A DNA stretch of 64,000 nucleotides from Stieleria magnilauensis (GTDB lineage: Bacteria; Planctomycetota; Planctomycetia; Pirellulales; Pirellulaceae). How positions within the stretch are numbered: position 1 is the stretch's first letter; each line of letters begins with the position of its first letter. Location of the stretch: positions 9,302,233 through 9,366,232 of the forward strand of contig CP036432.1 of NCBI GenBank assembly GCA_007753675.1, in the 5' to 3' direction. Made by a program: the position numbers and the translations under genes. This document shows positions 42,254-51,027 of the stretch, piece after piece. Below the pieces are notes generated by a model. That model worked only from the letters and a program-made list of their open reading frames with translations, was not told the DNA's origin and made no database searches.

Positions 42254-42380
42254 GGCAGAATGATAAGGGGCAGAATGATATCAGACACCGAAAGACAGGA
42301 CTACCCCCAAAACCACCCACACCCATCATTCTGCCACCCATCATTCTGCCACCCATCATTCTGCCACCCATCATTCTGCC
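42254..42380. repeat. GGCAGAATGAT repeats: two forward, four inverted, 15-base period
   Basis: Forward GGCAGAATGAT units at 42254 and 42269; inverted ATCATTCTGCC units at 42325, 42340, 42355 and 42370. The period is exactly 15 throughout. Forward and inverted blocks are 45 bases apart and can pair as a hairpin. The holA start lies 28 bases past the last unit. Confidence 0.9.
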
Positions 42381-42408
42381 ACCACCAGCGGTTTGCTAAA
42401 CTCTCCTC

Positions 42409-43455
42409 ATGCCCAAAACACATGCGTTTGAATTTCTGACCAGCCATGCTTCTGCCGCTCCGGTCGACTTCGCGGTCGCGGCGGTGTTTGGTGGGGACCA
42501 TACGTTGGCGTCCTGGACGACGTCGGTCTTGACCGGCGCAGCGGACGTCACCGATGTCGATGGCACGACGGCGCGTTGGGCCGACATCAACGACGAACTG
42601 TCCACCGCGTCGTTGTTCGACATGGGCGAAAAGCGATCGGTGGTCATCCGCGATGCCGACAAATTCGTCTCGGCCAACCGCAACGAAATCGAGCACTACC
42701 TGGCCAAGCCCGGATCGGCGGCACGTCTCGTGTTGCAATTCGAATCCCTGGCGTCGAACACCAAAGTCTACAAGGCGCTCGACAAGTCACATGTCCTGGT
42801 TTGCTGCAGCGGCGAAACGGGCCAGAAAACGGGTGCCACGGCGGCGTCACGGCGCAAGTTCTTGACCCAGTACATCGCCGCTCGCCACCAAACCAAACTC
42901 AGTGGCGGCGCGGCCGACGCCCTGGTCGAAATGCTCGGCGACGACATCGGTTTTTTGGACACCGAGATCGCCAAACTCGCGCTCTACCTCGCACCCGGTG
43001 AAACCATCGAAGAACCACTGGTCCGGGACGTCGTCGCCGGCTGGCAGGGCAAAACGATCTGGCAGATCACCGAAGCGATCTCGTCGGGCAACGCCGCCGA
43101 AGCGCTCAAGCAGCTCGACAAGCTGATTTCGGGCGGGCAACCGGCCATCGCATTGCTGCCGCAAATCGCCTGGTCCCTGCGCCGCCTCGGATTGGCCGCG
43201 TCGGCCCACGTGGCCGCCGAACGGGCCGGCAAACGGCAGACGTTGGAAGACTCGTTGGCCCAAGCCGGGATCCATCGTCCGGCCGAAATCTCGCGGGCGA
43301 TCGCCGACATGAAACGCATGAAACGTGAAAAGGCGGTCCAGTTGTTGGCCTGGTTGCTCGACGCCGACCTGCGGCTCAAAGGCACGCACAGCGCCGACGG
43401 CCGCGACCGGTTTATGCTGGAGCAATTTGTGATGCGTCTTGCCAGTGCAACCTAA
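42409..43455 (+). CDS. holA: DNA polymerase III subunit delta
   Basis: A 348-residue clamp-loader subunit that opens the beta clamp. The layout fits: a P-loop-like N-terminal domain without a functional Walker motif (AAVFGGDHTLASWTTSVLTG), EKRSVVIRDADKF, the middle helical lid region with IGFLDTEIAKLALYL, and the C-terminal collar helices (KRMKREKAVQLLAWLLDADLRLK). Sequence identity in this family is low but the pattern ALLPQIAWSLRRL is typical. Start at 42409. It runs up to a convergent coiled-coil gene with 40 bases between stops. Confidence 0.85.
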   Translation: MPKTHAFEFLTSHASAAPVDFAVAAVFGGDHTLASWTTSVLTGAADVTDVDGTTARWADINDELSTASLFDMGEKRSVVIRDADKFVSANRNEIEHYLAKPGSAARLVLQFESLASNTKVYKALDKSHVLVCCSGETGQKTGATAASRRKFLTQYIAARHQTKLSGGAADALVEMLGDDIGFLDTEIAKLALYLAPGETIEEPLVRDVVAGWQGKTIWQITEAISSGNAAEALKQLDKLISGGQPAIALLPQIAWSLRRLGLAASAHVAAERAGKRQTLEDSLAQAGIHRPAEISRAIADMKRMKREKAVQLLAWLLDADLRLKGTHSADGRDRFMLEQFVMRLASAT

Positions 43456-43495
43456 GCAGCCCGTGCGTCCTGAGCGGCAGGGGCGACCTGAGCGG

Positions 43496-45781
43496 TTAGC
43501 GTCGAAACCAGCCCTTTCGTTTCACATAACAATCACGCATCAAATCGAAGAACACCGCGTGATTGTTCTTTTCCAGCAGTGAAAGGAATTTGTGAATGCC
43601 GCCGGTGTCGATCAGCTTGCGTTCCGCTTCGGTGATCGTCATCAACCAGAACAACTGAACCACTCCGCCGATCACCTCTTTCGCCGGGATCGGTTTGGAA
43701 TCGGATTCGACCACCGGCAACATGTACACACAGTCCTTTTGCTGACTGTCGGACAACTGATCGCGCAGTCCATCGAGCGATTCCGTCGTCCCGATCGAAA
43801 GCCCCTTCTTTTTTCGAAACGGAAGCTTGGCCGCGCCGCGTAGAATCTGGATCGCCAATTCATCCAAGTGGGTGACATAGAGCAACAGTTCGGCACGCAC
43901 GCTCCGCTGGCCGTTAGGCATCGGAATCGGATAGTCACTCATGCCGCTGGTCACCAGCGTCGTGAAATCGCGTGCGTCTTCGGGAAGATGGACTGAGACG
44001 TCCACTCGCATCGACGGGTCATCATCGACGTCATAGCGACTGCAGGGCCCGAACCGTTCTTCATAGGCGAGTCGCCGCAGTTCACTCAAACCTGTCTGAG
44101 CCGCAGCGACATCGCTGCGATCGTCCTCCGGCTTTGTGGCGACGGCGACGTCACCGGCCGCGGTAACGCGTTCGGCGGAGACTCCGTCGTACTCGGCCAG
44201 TTCAAAATCAGCGGGCTGTTCTTCGGCCCGCCCCAGCACGTCCTGCCAAGACGAGGCTGCGGCGCTCGTCAAATCAGACGCCGAATCAGACTCTGCCGCA
44301 GCAGGCTCCACCGGCCGCCGGGGCTCCGAATCTTGAACCGTGGTCACCGATTCCGCCGGTTCACTTGCGGTTGCCGTTGCGGGTTTCGGTTTGGATTCGG
44401 ATTCACGTTCGGGTTCGGGTTCAACTTCAAGTTCCCACCCCGACTCCGTCGTTGCATCATGCGTCACGACGCTATCCAATTCGCGACGGGTCAATTCGTT
44501 TTCACGTCGAATCAATTCCGCTTCGCGTCGCGACAACGATGCTTGGCGATCGGCGAACTCTTGCAACAGCCGTTTCTTTTCCTCCAGAATCGATTCGGCC
44601 GACGCGTCGCGGGCATCATCGCTGGCCGCCACAGGCACCGCTGCCGGAGCGGCTTGGTCGGCGGCGGCGAGCTGCTGCTCCTGCAGCGACTGCTCCAATT
44701 GACGCGTCGTTTGCTCACGTTCGGCCAACGCTTCTTCACGCTGGTTCATTTCTTTGCTGCGTTGTTGCAGCGCGGCCTGCTCGGCTTGCAAGCGAGCTTC
44801 CAACTGCTGCGTCTCGGCGAAGCGTGCCGCCAAGTCCGACTCGCGTTGCTCCAGCTCCGACCGTTTGGATTCATCATCGGCGTGCTGCTGGGCAAGCGTC
44901 GTTTCTTGCTGCTGGAACGACGTCGCCTGCTCGGCCTCCCGTGCCGCTTGAAGTTCCCGTTGTTGATCCAGTTCTCCAGCAAGCGTGTCCAGTTCCTTTG
45001 CCCTGGCATCGAGCTGTTTCTGCTGCAGTTGAAGATCCGCTTCACGTTGCTGCAAATCCTGCGACTGGCACTGGATCTCTTGCTGCTGTTGGCCGAGTTC
45101 CGATTCACGCTGGTCCAGCTGCTGCGTTCGCTCCTCCAACTCCTGCTCGCGCTGAAGCGACTCCTGCTCACGCTGCTCTAACTCATTCGCCCGGACGTCT
45201 AGCTCCTGACCACGGGAATCAAGCTCGTTGTCACGAGTGTCCAACTCACTGCTGCGAGCGTCCAACTCACTGCCGCGAGCATCTAACTCACTGCTGCGAG
45301 CATCTAACTCACTGCTGCGAGCGTCTAACTCACTGCTGCGAGCATCTAACTCACTGCCGCGAGCATCTAACTCACTGCCGCGAGCATCTAACTCACTGTC
45401 GCGAGCGTCTAACTCACTGCAGCGAGCGTCTAGTTCAATGCCACGGGCATCTAACTCTTCCGCCCGATCTTGCACTGCCTGCTCTCGCGATTGCAGCTCC
45501 GCCGCCCGCTGATTGAGCGCGGCGTCGGTGGCGTTCCCGGTCGTGACCGACGATTTCGCGGCCGGAGTGGAGGCGCGCACTTTCGCGATCGATTCGGCCG
45601 AAAAGCTCAATCCCTGAACCGTTGCTGCGGCCACCCACGGACCTTGCCCGCTTCCCACTCCCGAATTGGGCAGGATGGCTCCGGCGTCGACGTAGCGTTG
45701 CAGCTGCTGGACCGAATAGGGACCACGTTTTCCGTTCTTGGTCTTGATGTACCACTGGTCTGGTATCACCTGGTCTGGCAT
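43496..45781 (-). CDS. GYF-domain / coiled-coil / SUFU-like domain protein
   Basis: A 761-residue cytoplasmic protein. Residues 8-58 form a GYF_2 domain (QWYIKTKNGKRGPYSVQQLQ, then GPWVAA). Residues about 85-430 are a very long coiled coil, beginning with about nine copies of the heptad SELDARS or a variant, encoded by a 21-base DNA repeat at about 45225-45440. A disordered Glu/Ser/Pro segment precedes residues 575-735, which resemble a SUFU domain: YEERFGPCSRYDVDDDPSM, VDVSVHLPEDARDFTTLVTS, GMSDYPIPMPNGQ and RAELLLYVTHLDE. Function unknown; the domain set suggests a scaffolding or interaction protein. Confidence 0.78.
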   Translation of the reverse strand: MPDQVIPDQWYIKTKNGKRGPYSVQQLQRYVDAGAILPNSGVGSGQGPWVAAATVQGLSFSAESIAKVRASTPAAKSSVTTGNATDAALNQRAAELQSREQAVQDRAEELDARGIELDARCSELDARDSELDARGSELDARGSELDARSSELDARSSELDARSSELDARGSELDARSSELDTRDNELDSRGQELDVRANELEQREQESLQREQELEERTQQLDQRESELGQQQQEIQCQSQDLQQREADLQLQQKQLDARAKELDTLAGELDQQRELQAAREAEQATSFQQQETTLAQQHADDESKRSELEQRESDLAARFAETQQLEARLQAEQAALQQRSKEMNQREEALAEREQTTRQLEQSLQEQQLAAADQAAPAAVPVAASDDARDASAESILEEKKRLLQEFADRQASLSRREAELIRRENELTRRELDSVVTHDATTESGWELEVEPEPERESESKPKPATATASEPAESVTTVQDSEPRRPVEPAAAESDSASDLTSAAASSWQDVLGRAEEQPADFELAEYDGVSAERVTAAGDVAVATKPEDDRSDVAAAQTGLSELRRLAYEERFGPCSRYDVDDDPSMRVDVSVHLPEDARDFTTLVTSGMSDYPIPMPNGQRSVRAELLLYVTHLDELAIQILRGAAKLPFRKKKGLSIGTTESLDGLRDQLSDSQQKDCVYMLPVVESDSKPIPAKEVIGGVVQLFWLMTITEAERKLIDTGGIHKFLSLLEKNNHAVFFDLMRDCYVKRKGWFRR
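45225..45440. repeat. 21-base coding repeat (SELDARS heptads)
   Basis: On the plus strand ACTCACTGCTGCGAGCATCTA is repeated about ten times with few changes, encoding the heptad repeat of the coiled-coil gene. The near-identity at DNA level suggests recent expansion and probable length variation. Confidence 0.88.
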
Positions 45782-45970
45782 CAGCGTATTGGGGGCATCA
45801 GAGTGATTTCGTCATCTTGGAACAGCGAGGATTGCACGAGCAGCCTCACCCACCATGATCCTAGCACGTTGATCCCGGCCCGGACGTTCCAGCACCCGAT
45901 CAGCCGGGTTGTGAGGAACAGTCCGTCGTTTTGGGTGCTTGATGCAACGGCAAGCGTCGCAGCGAGACAC

Positions 45971-46909
45971 CTACATACGGGTGCTGGTCCCCTTCGTCAG
46001 AGCCATAAAGGCCGACTCCAGGTCCAGCTCTTCCTCCGAAAACCGCTTCAGATCGATCTCGTTTTCGATCAACAGTTTCGGCAAGTCGCTGTACTCTTCG
46101 ACATCGGGCTTCAACACCACTCGAATCGACGCATCACCGAGTTCGCAATTCTGGACCTTTTCGTGCTGGGCGAGCAAGTCGATGATCGCATTCAACTGGT
46201 CCGGCCGGTTCGGTTGGATCACCAAGACGACGTGTTCACGGACCATCCGAATCACTTCGGTGACTTCGGCATTTTGTTTCAGTTCACCACGATCGATGAT
46301 GCCGACCTTGTTACACACGTCGGCCAGCTCGGGCAGAATGTGACTGCTGACGATGATCGTTTTCCCCATCTCGCCCAACTTACGCAACAAGTTGCGCATC
46401 TCGATCCGCGCCCGGGGGTCGAGTCCCGACAAGGGCTCATCCAACAGCAGAACTTGGGGGTCGTGCAACAGCGTCCGCGCCAACCCGAGTCGCTGGGTTT
46501 GCCCGCGTGAGAGCGTGTTGGCAAAGGCATCGCGTTTGAATTCCAGGTCGACGATTTCCAGCATTTCATTGACGCGCTCTCGTCGTTGCTGGCCGTTGAT
46601 TCGGTACGCTGCGGCGAAAAACTCCAAGTACTCGACCACGGTCATGTCGTCGTAAACGCCGAAGAAGTCGGGCATGTAACCGACCAGGCGGCGGATTTCT
46701 TTGGGGGCGGTGTGGACCGAATGATCGCAGACATACGCTTCGCCCCAGCTCGGTTCGAGCAACGTGGCGATGATCCGCATCGTCGTGGTCTTGCCCGCCC
46801 CGTTGGGTCCGATGAACCCGAACAGATCGCCTGCCTTGAGATCCAGGTCGATGCTGCGAATCGCAAACGCATCGCCATACTTTTTTGTCAAATCGACTGT
46901 CTTGATCAC
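45971..46909 (-). CDS. ABC transporter ATP-binding protein
   Basis: A 312-residue ATPase of the ABC-2/NatA type. Walker A is GPNGAGKTTT, the signature is LSRGQTQRLGLART (variant of LSGGQ), and Walker B plus D-loop is VLLLDEPLSGLDPRARIE; the H-loop is SSHILPEL. A C-terminal 90-residue extension follows as in this subfamily. It lies 30 bases downstream of the amidotransferase-like membrane gene and is probably its partner. No ABC-2 permease gene is in the same stretch; it may be elsewhere. Substrate unknown. Confidence 0.9.
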   Translation of the reverse strand: MIKTVDLTKKYGDAFAIRSIDLDLKAGDLFGFIGPNGAGKTTTMRIIATLLEPSWGEAYVCDHSVHTAPKEIRRLVGYMPDFFGVYDDMTVVEYLEFFAAAYRINGQQRRERVNEMLEIVDLEFKRDAFANTLSRGQTQRLGLARTLLHDPQVLLLDEPLSGLDPRARIEMRNLLRKLGEMGKTIIVSSHILPELADVCNKVGIIDRGELKQNAEVTEVIRMVREHVVLVIQPNRPDQLNAIIDLLAQHEKVQNCELGDASIRVVLKPDVEEYSDLPKLLIENEIDLKRFSEEELDLESAFMALTKGTSTRM

Positions 46910-46939
46910 GGGAGTCTTTACTCGTTCAGTTCTGGCGAA

Positions 46940-49273
46940 TCAGTTCAGGCGCGTCGAACGAACCGGCACGACCACGCGCACCATCGACAACACTCGACCA
47001 CCGGGCTGGATGAATCCCGCTGAATCATCCATCGTTTCTTTTACGTCCAATTCAAACAGCGGTTGCTCGGTCCGCCCCATCAACAGACATCGGTCCTCGA
47101 CCAACAAGTCCGATAGATCCAGATCGCCGAGCACATGGTGCCCGAGCCCGGTGTAGAGTTCTCCCCCGGCGGCGCGATGAAACAGGATCATTTCGGCGAC
47201 CCGTTTGGCGTCTGAAAAATCACTCGGCGACCACGGAGTCGTCACTGTCGTGCTTTGGTCGGCCGACTGCTGTCGCGTCAGACGCCAACGAAAATTCTTC
47301 TGTCGCAACTCACTCAACTCCGCCACACTCGATCCGGCGGGAACACGTGTCGGCAACAGATACACCCAGTTTCCATAGATCAGCACGCCATCGAGAATGT
47401 CATAGGGCAAGGGGTTGACCAGCGCGCCCCGCAACAACTCGCTTCCCGGCCGGCGGATCACGGCGACGGCCCTGTCGGTGTCGGCGGTGAACGAGCAGCG
47501 TGCCGCAATCGACTTGCTGCTGCGTGGGGCGATCGTCAAACCGTTGAGTTCTGTCTTCACGCCCCGACCGACTTCTTGATCGATCTTCGACGGGGCCACC
47601 GAGTACGCTTCAAACACGGTGTTCTCCCCGGCCAACTGAATGCCGCCGAACTCTCGGCCGGGATAGCCCATGGGAAAGACAAAGGAGCGAGAAGCGGTCG
47701 AACCGGGTTGTCCGCTCGATTTCGGCTCGAGCGGCGCCAGCGCTTCACGAGCCCCATAGCGCAGGTCCACCCGCACCGGGTCATGCGAATACAGCGAGCA
47801 CCACGCGAACCCGCGTCCGGCCCCGTTGACCAGATCGATGTCAGTCACTTGAAATTGATTCGCCCGCAACAGCGCGGACGTCGGTGATGCGGCACCGGTC
47901 GAGTCGCCGCCTGCCGATTCCGTGTCCGCCGCGTCAGCGACGGTTTTGGGCGCGGCCTGGATGACCAGGAACACCGACAGGAGGATCGCCATCAGCGGAA
48001 ACGTCACCCATCCCAACAGCGGCTTTCCCCACACGCGATTGATCAACAAGTAATCCAGCGGCCCGATCAAGGCGATCAACAACATCACGACGACCGAGAC
48101 GACTGAAAAACTGAAGCGTGGCTTGATCACAAACTGATCCAACACACCTCGCATCTGGCCGGCCAAATCAGAGAACGATGTCGAACCGGTCCGGCTGTCC
48201 CGCTCTCCGGTCTGCTCCTCGAGCAATTCGCCGACGACTTGCTTGATCAGATCCAGACGCTCGGGCCACTGGGCAAACCGGGGTCGATCCAAGTCGGCCG
48301 TGACGACCGTGATGTGCCCCAGTCCGGTCACGTAGTCGGCACCCAGCACGGCGGATACGCGACGCGTCGTGCGGCCCGAGATCAACACGCGGCCCTCGCG
48401 ACGGGGCAGCTTGATGCCTTGAAATACATCCAGCGGCGTCTGGCTGGAGGTAAATGTTTCGAAGGCCGCGGGATCATAGCGTGACAGCGTGACGTCCTCG
48501 ACCGGCAACAGCAACTCCAGCCACGGTGCCGCCTGCAACGTTCGCTCGGTGGCCTCTCCGAGTGTGACGAACAAGTGTCCGCCACGACGCAGCCACGAGA
48601 CCAAGGCATCGGACTGTTCCCCGGTCATCGCCTCCAACACCGGCACGCCGGTGGCGTTGACCATCACCATGTCGACGCCGTCATAGCCGAGCGACTGAAA
48701 CGGCAAACGGTCGGCCGACTCGATTCGGGTCACGGCGATATGAGCGGCTTTGTCGAGCAACACGTTGGACGCGCCGATTTGGTCGACGCCCAGCGGATCA
48801 CCGACCGAAACGATCCAGGGCATGCCGGCGGGGATCATCGACGGCCCGCGGTCCGGTCGGCCGGCTGCGGGAAACCGTGTCTGGACGACCACTTCGGTGC
48901 CCGCTTCGGTCGTGCGTTGAATCTGCAGCGGAGCCGCCTCGGAGCCCGGCACCACGTAACCCAGTTCGATCGGCTCGGAATCAGCGGTGGGATAGGTACC
49001 ATAACGTACCCGCACGCCGTCGCCGTCGAGCGTCTCCAGCGCGAACTCCGAACGCGACCCGCCGTCTGATTCCATCGCCGAACGGGTCGATTCGGCCAAC
49101 CGGATCGCGGTCGGTCGGCCGACTCGATAGTGTCCGTTGATTCCAACGACCACGGCCGCCGGAGTGGTTTCCGCTACCGCCGGTTCCTGCTCCGCCACCG
49201 CAACGGGGGCTGACGAGAGGAGAACGAGCGAGAGGAGTGCAGCGGCGGCCGCGAACTTGACGTGGTCTGTCAT
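46940..49273 (-). CDS. Large membrane protein with amidotransferase-like domain, partner of the ABC ATPase
   Basis: A 777-residue protein. The ATG at 49273 lies in an ATGA overlap with the MazG-like stop and begins with a signal peptide (AAAALLSLVLLSSAPVAVA). Residues about 180-270 resemble a class I glutamine amidotransferase-like fold without catalytic Cys: VDMVMVNATGVPVLEAMTGE, VSWLRRGGHLFVTLGEA. Two membrane helices follow at about 395-450 (FSVVSVVVMLLIALIGPLDY, GWVTFPLMAILLSVFLVIQA), then a large extracytoplasmic beta region. Such proteins are common next to ABC ATPases in planctomycetes and resemble gliding-type or membrane-remodelling transporters. Function is inferred from context. 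Confidence 0.7.
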   Translation of the reverse strand: MTDHVKFAAAAALLSLVLLSSAPVAVAEQEPAVAETTPAAVVVGINGHYRVGRPTAIRLAESTRSAMESDGGSRSEFALETLDGDGVRVRYGTYPTADSEPIELGYVVPGSEAAPLQIQRTTEAGTEVVVQTRFPAAGRPDRGPSMIPAGMPWIVSVGDPLGVDQIGASNVLLDKAAHIAVTRIESADRLPFQSLGYDGVDMVMVNATGVPVLEAMTGEQSDALVSWLRRGGHLFVTLGEATERTLQAAPWLELLLPVEDVTLSRYDPAAFETFTSSQTPLDVFQGIKLPRREGRVLISGRTTRRVSAVLGADYVTGLGHITVVTADLDRPRFAQWPERLDLIKQVVGELLEEQTGERDSRTGSTSFSDLAGQMRGVLDQFVIKPRFSFSVVSVVVMLLIALIGPLDYLLINRVWGKPLLGWVTFPLMAILLSVFLVIQAAPKTVADAADTESAGGDSTGAASPTSALLRANQFQVTDIDLVNGAGRGFAWCSLYSHDPVRVDLRYGAREALAPLEPKSSGQPGSTASRSFVFPMGYPGREFGGIQLAGENTVFEAYSVAPSKIDQEVGRGVKTELNGLTIAPRSSKSIAARCSFTADTDRAVAVIRRPGSELLRGALVNPLPYDILDGVLIYGNWVYLLPTRVPAGSSVAELSELRQKNFRWRLTRQQSADQSTTVTTPWSPSDFSDAKRVAEMILFHRAAGGELYTGLGHHVLGDLDLSDLLVEDRCLLMGRTEQPLFELDVKETMDDSAGFIQPGGRVLSMVRVVVPVRSTRLN

Positions 49274-49587
49274 GGCTTCTCTGAATCGGGGCATTCGCAC
49301 ACCAGTTTGCCACATCCCGGACATCCCCCGCCGTACTTGGCGACCAGGGCTGCGTTGAGGTCGATTTCGGCGACGTTGGCAATCGTGGTCAGCCAGGCGA
49401 TCACGTCGGCGAACTCTTCGGCCAGATTGGCGCGATCATCGCCCCGCAACGCCGAGGAAAGTTCTCCAACCTCCTCCATCAGCCACATGAACGTGCCTTC
49501 CACCCCCCTGGCCACGTCCTTCTCGTGGTACATCTGACGAATATGCCGCTGAAGATCCGCAAACGATAATTCAGTAGAATCACTCAT
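49270..49587 (-). CDS. MazG-like nucleotide pyrophosphohydrolase
   Basis: A 105-residue all-alpha NTP pyrophosphatase of the MazG type. The metal-binding pattern EExxE...ExxD is visible: MEEVGELSSALRG and LAEEFADVIAWL. KYGGGCPGCGKLVCECPDSE at the end adds four cysteines that could bind zinc, unusual for a bare MazG domain. It is the first gene of a three-gene operon with four-base overlap to the next. A housekeeping role in clearing non-canonical nucleotides is inferred. Confidence 0.85.
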   Translation of the reverse strand: MSDSTELSFADLQRHIRQMYHEKDVARGVEGTFMWLMEEVGELSSALRGDDRANLAEEFADVIAWLTTIANVAEIDLNAALVAKYGGGCPGCGKLVCECPDSEKP

Positions 49588-49676
49588 GCTGGCAGATTGT
49601 AGCGCGTGCGTAGCGCTTTCGCGATTGGGGTGGGCTGAGTTAGATTAGGGTTTAGCCATCCGTACAGCATTTGCGA

Positions 49677-49755
49677 CGGTTTGGTTCAGTGCTCCGAACC
49701 GTTTGATTCTGTGTCCCCAGCGGTTTGGTTCTGCACGTCCGCACAATTGTTCTGA
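49677..49755. repeat. Four degenerate repeats with 22-base period upstream of the sulfotransferase
   Basis: CGGTTTGGTTCAG (49677), CCGTTTGATTCTG (49699), CGGTTTGGTTCTG (49721) and a weaker ACAATTGTTCTG (49743) are each 22 bases apart. The cluster lies 90 bases before the sulfotransferase start and 72 bases upstream of the divergent MazG-like gene. It may be regulatory or a relict intergenic repeat. Confidence 0.65.
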
Positions 49756-49826
49756 AAAACCCGCCTCTGGCTCTCTCTCTTTTAACCCCGCAGCGACCTT
49801 CGTTGACTGATTCTGAGCACCGCCGG

Positions 49827-51023
49827 ATGGCCGCCCCCGATGACAAAGCTGCGGGAAAACCGGCGGCCGAGTTTCACCGTTACCCTTGGTACGCCCCGCG
49901 ATTTTGGCACGGGATGCGACCGCTGACCTGGTGGGGCCTGCTGCGTCAGGGACGGTTCAGAATCCACCCGAGCCGGCTGCCGAATTTGCTGGGCGTTTCG
50001 CTGGCGACGCCGTGGAACACGGTCTTGGCGGGAATCCAGCAACTGGTTTTCCGCAATCGGCTGGCAGCGGCCGAATTGCACGGGCCCCCCGTCTTTATCA
50101 TCGGACATTGGCGCAGCGGCACCACACTGCTGCACGAGCTGCTGGTGCTCGATGAACGTTACAGCAGCCCGACGACCTTTCAGTGTTTTGCGCCCCATCA
50201 CTTTCTGGTCACCGAGTGGATTTTCCAAAAGTTTTTCGGGTGGCTGATACCGGGAAAACGCCCCATGGACAACATGGCGGCCGGTTGGGAACGACCCCAA
50301 GAAGACGAATTCGCGTTGATGAACCTGGGGCTGCCGTCTCCCTATCGCCACATCGCGTTTCCCTGTGAAGCCCCCGTGGACATGAACTACCTGGACTTTC
50401 AGGACGTCTCCCCGTCGGCGCTTCGCCAATGGCTGGACGCACTGAGACGTTTCTTGCTGGGGGTCAGCACCGTGACCGGACGCCCCCTGGTGATCAAAAG
50501 CCCCACCCATACCGGCCGCATCGCCGCGTTGGCCAGAGAATTTCCCGATGCGAGATTCATCCACGTCACCCGCGACCCCCGCGCCCTATTCCCCTCGACC
50601 TGCCGGCTGTGGGCCGGACTGGCCGAAGCCCAGGGCATGCAAGTGGCGCGACGCCCCGACGCAGCCGCATCAACCAACTCGTCCGACGACGGCGACGACC
50701 AGCCACTGTCGGCCGACAAACAATACGTGGTCGATTGCCTGCGGCGAATGTACGACGCCTTCCTCCGCGATCGCCCGACCATCGACTCCAACCGAATCAT
50801 TGACATCCGCTACGAAGACCTGGTTGATGACCCGGTCACCGTCCTGGAAACAATCTATCGCTCCTTGCGATTGAGCGATTTTGATTCGGTCCGCCCCGTG
50901 ATCGAATCCTGGGCCGCCAGCGAACACCGCTCCTACCAAACCAACCGGCATCAATTGTCTCCCCAAGACGAAGCGACCATTCGCTCCGCCTGGAAACATT
51001 ACTTTGAAACCTATGGCTACTAA
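49827..51023 (+). CDS. Sulfotransferase
   Basis: A 398-residue PAPS-dependent sulfotransferase. The 5'-phosphosulfate loop is FIIGHWRSGTTLLHELL at about residues 90-106 and the 3'-phosphate site is ARFIHVTRDPRALFPSTCR; VIKSPTHTGR and RYEDLVDDP are further family blocks. The ATG at 49827 follows a CCGGATGG context; a longer frame upstream runs through the 22-base repeats and is rejected. Product may be a sulfated lipid or polysaccharide. The DUF1080 lipoprotein gene starts within a few bases of its stop, so they may be one transcript. Confidence 0.88.
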   Translation: MAAPDDKAAGKPAAEFHRYPWYAPRFWHGMRPLTWWGLLRQGRFRIHPSRLPNLLGVSLATPWNTVLAGIQQLVFRNRLAAAELHGPPVFIIGHWRSGTTLLHELLVLDERYSSPTTFQCFAPHHFLVTEWIFQKFFGWLIPGKRPMDNMAAGWERPQEDEFALMNLGLPSPYRHIAFPCEAPVDMNYLDFQDVSPSALRQWLDALRRFLLGVSTVTGRPLVIKSPTHTGRIAALAREFPDARFIHVTRDPRALFPSTCRLWAGLAEAQGMQVARRPDAAASTNSSDDGDDQPLSADKQYVVDCLRRMYDAFLRDRPTIDSNRIIDIRYEDLVDDPVTVLETIYRSLRLSDFDSVRPVIESWAASEHRSYQTNRHQLSPQDEATIRSAWKHYFETYGY

Positions 51024-51027
51024 TCGC

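Noticed and set aside
41380..42380. Insertion sequence around the GxxExxY gene
   Set aside because: No transposase and no perfect terminal inverted repeats or clear target duplication; the flanks are short phased repeats instead.
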